Shown one piece after another: positions 4,562 to 7,847 of a stretch of 7,847 nucleotides of DNA; the stretch's first letter is position 1; every line of letters starts with the position of its first letter. Made by a program: the position numbers and the translations under genes. Source of the stretch: an uncultured Opitutales bacterium (GTDB taxonomy: Bacteria; Verrucomicrobiota; Verrucomicrobiia; Opitutales; UBA2995); the NCBI GenBank assembly GCA_937920335.1, contig CALGUT010000282.1, positions 1 to 7,847 of the forward strand. Direction: 5' to 3'. Below the pieces are notes generated by a model. That model searched no databases. It was not told the origin of the DNA and worked only from the letters and a program-made list of their open reading frames with translations.

Positions 4562-6118
4562 ATGGAAATGAGATTTGGGGATTTTGCGGTCGGAGTGAGC
4601 TCCAGCCTGATGACGATCCGATTATCCGCCCGATTTTACCAATTAGCTCCGTGGGGTGTGCTGGGCTTTTTTGTCCTGAAAGCTGTCGTTTCGGGACTTT
4701 TCGTCGTTCGACCTTGGGATGTTCCTGATGAAGTGGGACATTTTTCCTACATCAAGGATCTTGCCAGCGGGAAAGGGCTTCCGGTACTCCATGAGACGCT
4801 TTTGGATAAAGCGGTTTGGGATTCTTTTGTAGCGAATGCGCCTGGAGAGCCTGGTAGCAATTGGATTGCTCAGCACCCGCCTCTTTATCACCTATTAATG
4901 GTCCCGGTTTATGGAGTTGGGTCCCTCGTGAGTTCCTCTTTTTGGGGACCATTTTATGCGATACGCATTGTTACCGCTGTCTTATTCGGTGCGGGTATTC
5001 TGTTTCTGATGAAAGTGTTCAATGAAGTGGGGCTGCCTCAAACGGTTTCGCTCGGTTTCGGAATAATGATAAGCAGTATACCGAATCATACATATCTCGC
5101 GGGGGCCGTGAATCATGATGCATTGGTTTTTCTTTTGGGAAGCTTGGTGCTCTATTATTGGATACGAATTTGTAAGAGCCCGAGTGATTCGGATATTCTG
5201 AAACTTGGGATCGCTCTCGGTCTTGGAGGGCTTGTTAAATACACCTTTCTAGTCGTTTTTCCGCCGGTTTTGGCGATGAGTTTGTTTGTGATTTGGAAGC
5301 GAGGCCCAGGATTCTGGAAGTCCTCTGCCTCACTGTGTGTGCTATCGCTCTTTCCGATCGGACTTTGGATAGTCAGGAACCTGTTTACCTATGGAGCGAT
5401 GCTGCCGGTTGACATGACAGGCTTCCAGTCTGAGCGGCCTCTGGATATGTCACTGCTGCAGTTTGGCCGGTCCTTTCCTGTTTTTTCCATTATCGCACAG
5501 ACCTACTGGGGCCTACTTGGATGGATGGGAGACGGCAACTTACAGGTTCGTTGGCTCCAGATTTATTCAGTTTATCAACAAGCGTATACAGTTCCCATAA
5601 TTCTGATACTAACGCTTAACTTGTTCTATGCCGTGAGAAGTGGAACGGAAAGTTGGAGGCGATTTTTATACGGTGCGGACAGAACGTTCTTAGCGATAAT
5701 ACTCTTGTTTGTGCTGAATTGGTTGGATGAAGAGTATACGCTCTATTGGATTATGATTGTCGTCGGGGTTCCGGCGCTGACGTGGAGTATTTCAGATTAT
5801 CTTTTCGATAGAAAACAGGGAAAAGTTGATCGATTGCGTGAGATAGAGATTGGAGCGTTATTGGTATTTTGCTTCTTCCTTACGGTCCATATTCTGAGGA
5901 TCTATTCTTTCACGGTTTCCTCAGGCGCCCTGCAAGGAACTTTCGGGCGCTATTACCTGCCCGTATCTGGATTCCTCATGGTTGGTTGCTTTAGTTACGG
6001 ATTGAAGAGATTTCCTTGGTCTGGGCAGTTTATCCTAGGATGTGGGATCCTGTATGGCTGTACCGAAATGTATATCTGGTTGCATGAGGCCATCCCGTTT
6101 TTTGAGCTTTATGGGTAA
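4562..6118 (+). CDS. DUF2142-like GT-C membrane glycosyltransferase
   Basis: A 518-residue polytopic membrane protein with roughly ten to twelve hydrophobic segments, starting at about residues 30-49. After the first helix comes a long external loop with VPDEVGHFSY (54-63), the P-D-E/H signature expected for the metal and lipid-phosphate site of GT-C enzymes, and then WIAQHPPLYHLL (101-112). NHDALVF (184-190) and QGTFGRYYLPV (458-468; compare the QGRYxxP motif of DUF2142) further support the family. Such enzymes transfer sugars from polyprenyl-phosphate donors at the outer face of the inner membrane. The ATG at 4562 has no good ribosome site. An in-frame ATG at 4610, with GGAG 14 bases upstream, would remove 16 residues and leave the first helix intact, so the true start is uncertain. 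The stop overlaps the next gene's ATG, forming a two-gene unit. Acceptor and sugar are unknown; the nearby pilin-like proteins are candidates. Confidence 0.82.
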   Translation: MEMRFGDFAVGVSSSLMTIRLSARFYQLAPWGVLGFFVLKAVVSGLFVVRPWDVPDEVGHFSYIKDLASGKGLPVLHETLLDKAVWDSFVANAPGEPGSNWIAQHPPLYHLLMVPVYGVGSLVSSSFWGPFYAIRIVTAVLFGAGILFLMKVFNEVGLPQTVSLGFGIMISSIPNHTYLAGAVNHDALVFLLGSLVLYYWIRICKSPSDSDILKLGIALGLGGLVKYTFLVVFPPVLAMSLFVIWKRGPGFWKSSASLCVLSLFPIGLWIVRNLFTYGAMLPVDMTGFQSERPLDMSLLQFGRSFPVFSIIAQTYWGLLGWMGDGNLQVRWLQIYSVYQQAYTVPIILILTLNLFYAVRSGTESWRRFLYGADRTFLAIILLFVLNWLDEEYTLYWIMIVVGVPALTWSISDYLFDRKQGKVDRLREIEIGALLVFCFFLTVHILRIYSFTVSSGALQGTFGRYYLPVSGFLMVGCFSYGLKRFPWSGQFILGCGILYGCTEMYIWLHEAIPFFELYG

Positions 6119-6758
6119 TATTCGACGACTGCTTTTCTCATTACCGTTTGGGATCCTTGTCGGTCTCGGCACGGTGGCTGTACTGGTGGTATTAATCGTA
6201 AGAGAAGATTCGGTTCAGCCTTACAAGAACCACAAGTGGGCTGAAGATATTATTAGCCCGCCTTTGTTGGATGGGGTTGAATTTACCCAGGTTTTGGAGG
6301 TTCCTTCGGGACTCGCTCAACAGGAATTTCTTCTGGCGGTATTCTTTGGAAGCAAGCAGGCCAACAGTGTCGGTTCGGCCGAGATTACATTAGAGCAAGG
6401 AGAACACTCTCAGAGTCACATCGCTGAGAACCTCGCACCTCGCAGCACCTTGAGGAAACGATTTTCGTTTAGTGGATTCGCCGCTGCGCCCGCTGTGCTG
6501 ACGATTCGGGGAATGCCCGGCAATTCGGAGATTTCTCCTGGAGTACTTTGTATTGCTGAGGGTGAAGGGGCGGCCATGGAAGGTGAATTGCTCGATCAAT
6601 CGCTGTACTTGTCCGTAGACTGGTTCAAGGTTGTCCCCGGCGGCCAAAAACTGTCTTTGAGGTTTCCCAATATTACGGTCGCCATATTTTGGTTGGTGCC
6701 GTTTGCGGGGCTTATTTCTTTAGCTTGGATAGGATCGGGCGGCGCGAAGGACTCGTAG
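6111..6758 (+). CDS. Bitopic membrane protein with beta-rich extracytoplasmic domain, partner of the GT-C enzyme
   Basis: I do not recognise a named family with certainty. From the ATG at 6111 the product has 215 residues. A basic start (MGNIRR) leads into a transmembrane helix at about 8-30, then an external domain of about 155 residues, a second helix at about 187-208 and a short tail. The domain pattern (LLDGVEFTQVLEVP at 52-65, FLLAVFFGSKQANSVGSAEITL at 73-94, RFSFSGF at 117-123, AVLTIRG at 128-134, PGVLCI at 143-148) resembles the beta-sandwich seen appended to or beside some membrane glycosyltransferases; this is from memory of family patterns and is tentative. The start overlaps the GT-C stop by 8 nt, with a weak GAG four bases upstream. 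A GTG at 6042 would extend the ORF, but it would put a non-signal-like segment in front of the helix. It likely supports or positions the GT-C enzyme. Confidence 0.6.
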   Translation: MGNIRRLLFSLPFGILVGLGTVAVLVVLIVREDSVQPYKNHKWAEDIISPPLLDGVEFTQVLEVPSGLAQQEFLLAVFFGSKQANSVGSAEITLEQGEHSQSHIAENLAPRSTLRKRFSFSGFAAAPAVLTIRGMPGNSEISPGVLCIAEGEGAAMEGELLDQSLYLSVDWFKVVPGGQKLSLRFPNITVAIFWLVPFAGLISLAWIGSGGAKDS

Positions 6759-6782
6759 CTGCGGTGGTCCTGACTGATTGCT
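6759..6782. other. Convergent intergenic gap
   Basis: Only 24 bases separate the stops of the membrane protein gene and the convergent kinase gene. Short inverted repeats (AGGAC/GTCCT; CCTGA/TCAGG) are present around it, but neither has a T-run, so I cannot name a terminator for either direction. Confidence 0.3.
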
Positions 6783-7778
6783 TCAGGTCGTGAGCGCTTC
6801 GCGAATAGCGACCCAACGGGATTCTGGAATTTCTGCTCCCATGATCTGGACGGTCTCAGCTCCTAGTAAGGACCCGTAGTTTCCGCACGTTCTCAAATCC
6901 TTCCCGTTTGCCCAACCATAGAGGAAGCCTGCGGCCCAAAGATCTCCCGCTCCGGTGGTATCTAGGGTTTTTTCTACGGTATTCGGGTTGACGGAAATGA
7001 TAGAGTCACCCTGAGCGATTAGAGAGCCGTCTTTACCTAATTTGACGACGGCAACCTCTGCAAGTTCGGCCAGACGTTTGGCCATACCGTGGTAATCCTT
7101 CCCTAAGTCAGTGAAGGTAGAGGCTTCTTCTTCATTGGCGAATAAAAGGTCTACGTAAGTCTCAATGATATCGGCCATGATATCCTGTGTTGCTTTGACA
7201 ACTTCAAACGAAGCTAAGTCCAAGCTGATAGTGCAACCCGCTGCCTTTGCTGAATCAAGAACCTGGTACATTAGTTCGCGATTGAACAGTATGTAGCCTT
7301 CGATATGGGCATGGTCGTAGCCTTGGAAATCGTCAGCTGAAACCTCTGAAGGCGACAGAGTCATGGCTGCACCTAGGTCTGTTCGCATCGTGCGTTCCGA
7401 GTCGGGAGTGACCAGAGACAGACACCGACCGTTGGGAACCGCACCGATTTTGAAGCGGCTTATATCTCCGCCGCGTGCTTTCAGCCCTTCGCGGTAAAAA
7501 ACACCGGTCTCGCAGTTTCCGACTTTCCCCAGCATAGCCGCAGGGTGACCGAGCTCGGCGAGTCCTAGAATCGTGTTTCCCGCTGATCCTCCCGGAGCCA
7601 GTACTGGCTTAACAGGAAGTTGGTTAAGCAATTCATTCATCGCGAGCGTATCCACCAAGACCATACCTCCCTTTTCGCCGGCGACCGAGGAAACGAATTC
7701 CTCACTTACGTTTGCGAGGAAATCCACGATTGGATTCCCGACTCCAATGACTTTTTTGCGAATGGGTTCGTTACTCAT
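6783..7778 (-). CDS. PfkB-family carbohydrate/adenosine kinase
   Basis: A 331-residue cytoplasmic kinase of the ribokinase superfamily that transfers the ATP gamma-phosphate to a sugar or nucleoside hydroxyl. Visible landmarks are GVGNPIVDF (12-20, substrate-binding aspartate D19), LAPGGSAGN (60-68, PfkB signature 1), SERTMRTDLGAA (127-138), LLFANEEEAS (211-220), VVKLGKDGSL (244-253) and DTTGAGDLWAAGFLYGW (273-289, PfkB signature 2, with D279 as catalytic base and the anion hole GAGD). The TxRTDLGA segment and the N-terminal GNPIVD are typical of proteins annotated as adenosine kinase, but such homologues are often sugar kinases of unknown substrate. The ATG at 7778 is preferred; an in-frame TTG at 7838 would add 20 residues ahead of the conserved start. 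It is convergent with the membrane pair and apparently monocistronic. Confidence 0.9.
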   Translation of the reverse strand: MSNEPIRKKVIGVGNPIVDFLANVSEEFVSSVAGEKGGMVLVDTLAMNELLNQLPVKPVLAPGGSAGNTILGLAELGHPAAMLGKVGNCETGVFYREGLKARGGDISRFKIGAVPNGRCLSLVTPDSERTMRTDLGAAMTLSPSEVSADDFQGYDHAHIEGYILFNRELMYQVLDSAKAAGCTISLDLASFEVVKATQDIMADIIETYVDLLFANEEEASTFTDLGKDYHGMAKRLAELAEVAVVKLGKDGSLIAQGDSIISVNPNTVEKTLDTTGAGDLWAAGFLYGWANGKDLRTCGNYGSLLGAETVQIMGAEIPESRWVAIREALTT

Positions 7779-7808
7779 AAAGTGTTCTAAATTTGGATTG
7801 CTAACAAA

Positions 7809-7838
7809 AGTATCAAAGTGCCGTTTCTGAGAAAACAA
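7809..7838 (-). promoter_or_regulatory. Weak candidate promoter for the PfkB kinase
   Basis: On the minus strand, TTGTTT (7838-7833) and GATACT (7814-7809) are separated by 18 bases and match sigma-70 -35 and -10 consensus at 3 and 4 of 6 positions. Transcription would begin near 7802, giving a leader of about 24 bases before the ATG at 7778, with no evident Shine-Dalgarno. The match is weak and consensus rules may differ in this organism. Confidence 0.22.
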
Positions 7839-7847
7839 GGACAGAAA

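Noticed and set aside
6042..6110. Upstream GTG start for the bitopic membrane protein
   Set aside because: It lies deep inside the GT-C coding region and adds a cysteine-containing segment that is not signal-like; ATG 6111 starts directly before a basic residue pair and the helix.
7779..7838. Upstream TTG start for the PfkB kinase
   Set aside because: The added 20 residues precede the conserved kinase N-terminus, and the segment contains the candidate promoter.
1..7847. CRISPR array, tRNA, insertion sequence or prophage
   Set aside because: No regularly spaced direct repeats, cloverleaf-like sequence, transposase or phage gene is visible on either strand; the only repeat of note is the shared pilin coding block.

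Overview
The window reads like a bacterial chromosome segment, most plausibly from the Verrucomicrobiota (Opitutae/Puniceicoccales-like). The basis is circumstantial: tandem short pilin-like proteins of a type abundant in that group, moderate GC content, and start codons that mostly lack a strong Shine-Dalgarno. No rRNA or other phylogenetic marker is present, so this placement is inference. I see no tRNA, rRNA, CRISPR array, insertion sequence or phage gene.

Layout. (1) Positions 1-2711, minus strand: a compact operon transcribed towards position 1. It encodes a GT-B family 4 glycosyltransferase, a GNAT N-acyltransferase and a DUF2334/CE4-like deacetylase, then the first 15 codons of what may be another gene cut by the window edge. 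The first two junctions overlap (32 nt and 4 nt), so the products probably act in one pathway. (2) Positions 2823-3290, minus strand: a YhcH/YjgK/YiaL (DUF386) protein. (3) Positions 3291-4547, plus strand: two tandem, paralogous type IV pilin-like proteins, divergent from the DUF386 gene and closed by a clear intrinsic terminator. The 5' leader of the first contains two inverted repeats that share an arm and reach its candidate ribosome binding site. (4) Positions 4562-6758, plus strand: an overlapping pair, a DUF2142-like GT-C membrane glycosyltransferase and a small bitopic membrane protein with a predicted extracytoplasmic beta-rich domain. (5) Positions 6783-7778, minus strand: a PfkB-family (ribokinase/adenosine kinase-like) kinase, convergent with the pair.

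How the genes may work together. Two separate sugar-transfer modules flank the pilin-like genes. The minus-strand operon combines glycosyl transfer, deacetylation and N-acylation. None of its three proteins has an evident signal peptide, which suggests cytoplasmic tailoring of an amino-sugar-containing compound. The same combination of activities (GT4, deacetylase, GNAT) is used in mycothiol biosynthesis, though here the deacetylase is of a different fold family. The plus-strand GT-C pair should act on a lipid-linked sugar at the outer face of the inner membrane. Its position next to the pilin-like genes recalls pilin-glycosylating GT-C enzymes such as TfpW, although a terminator separates them. 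Both links are hypotheses. The remainder of the window looks ordinary.
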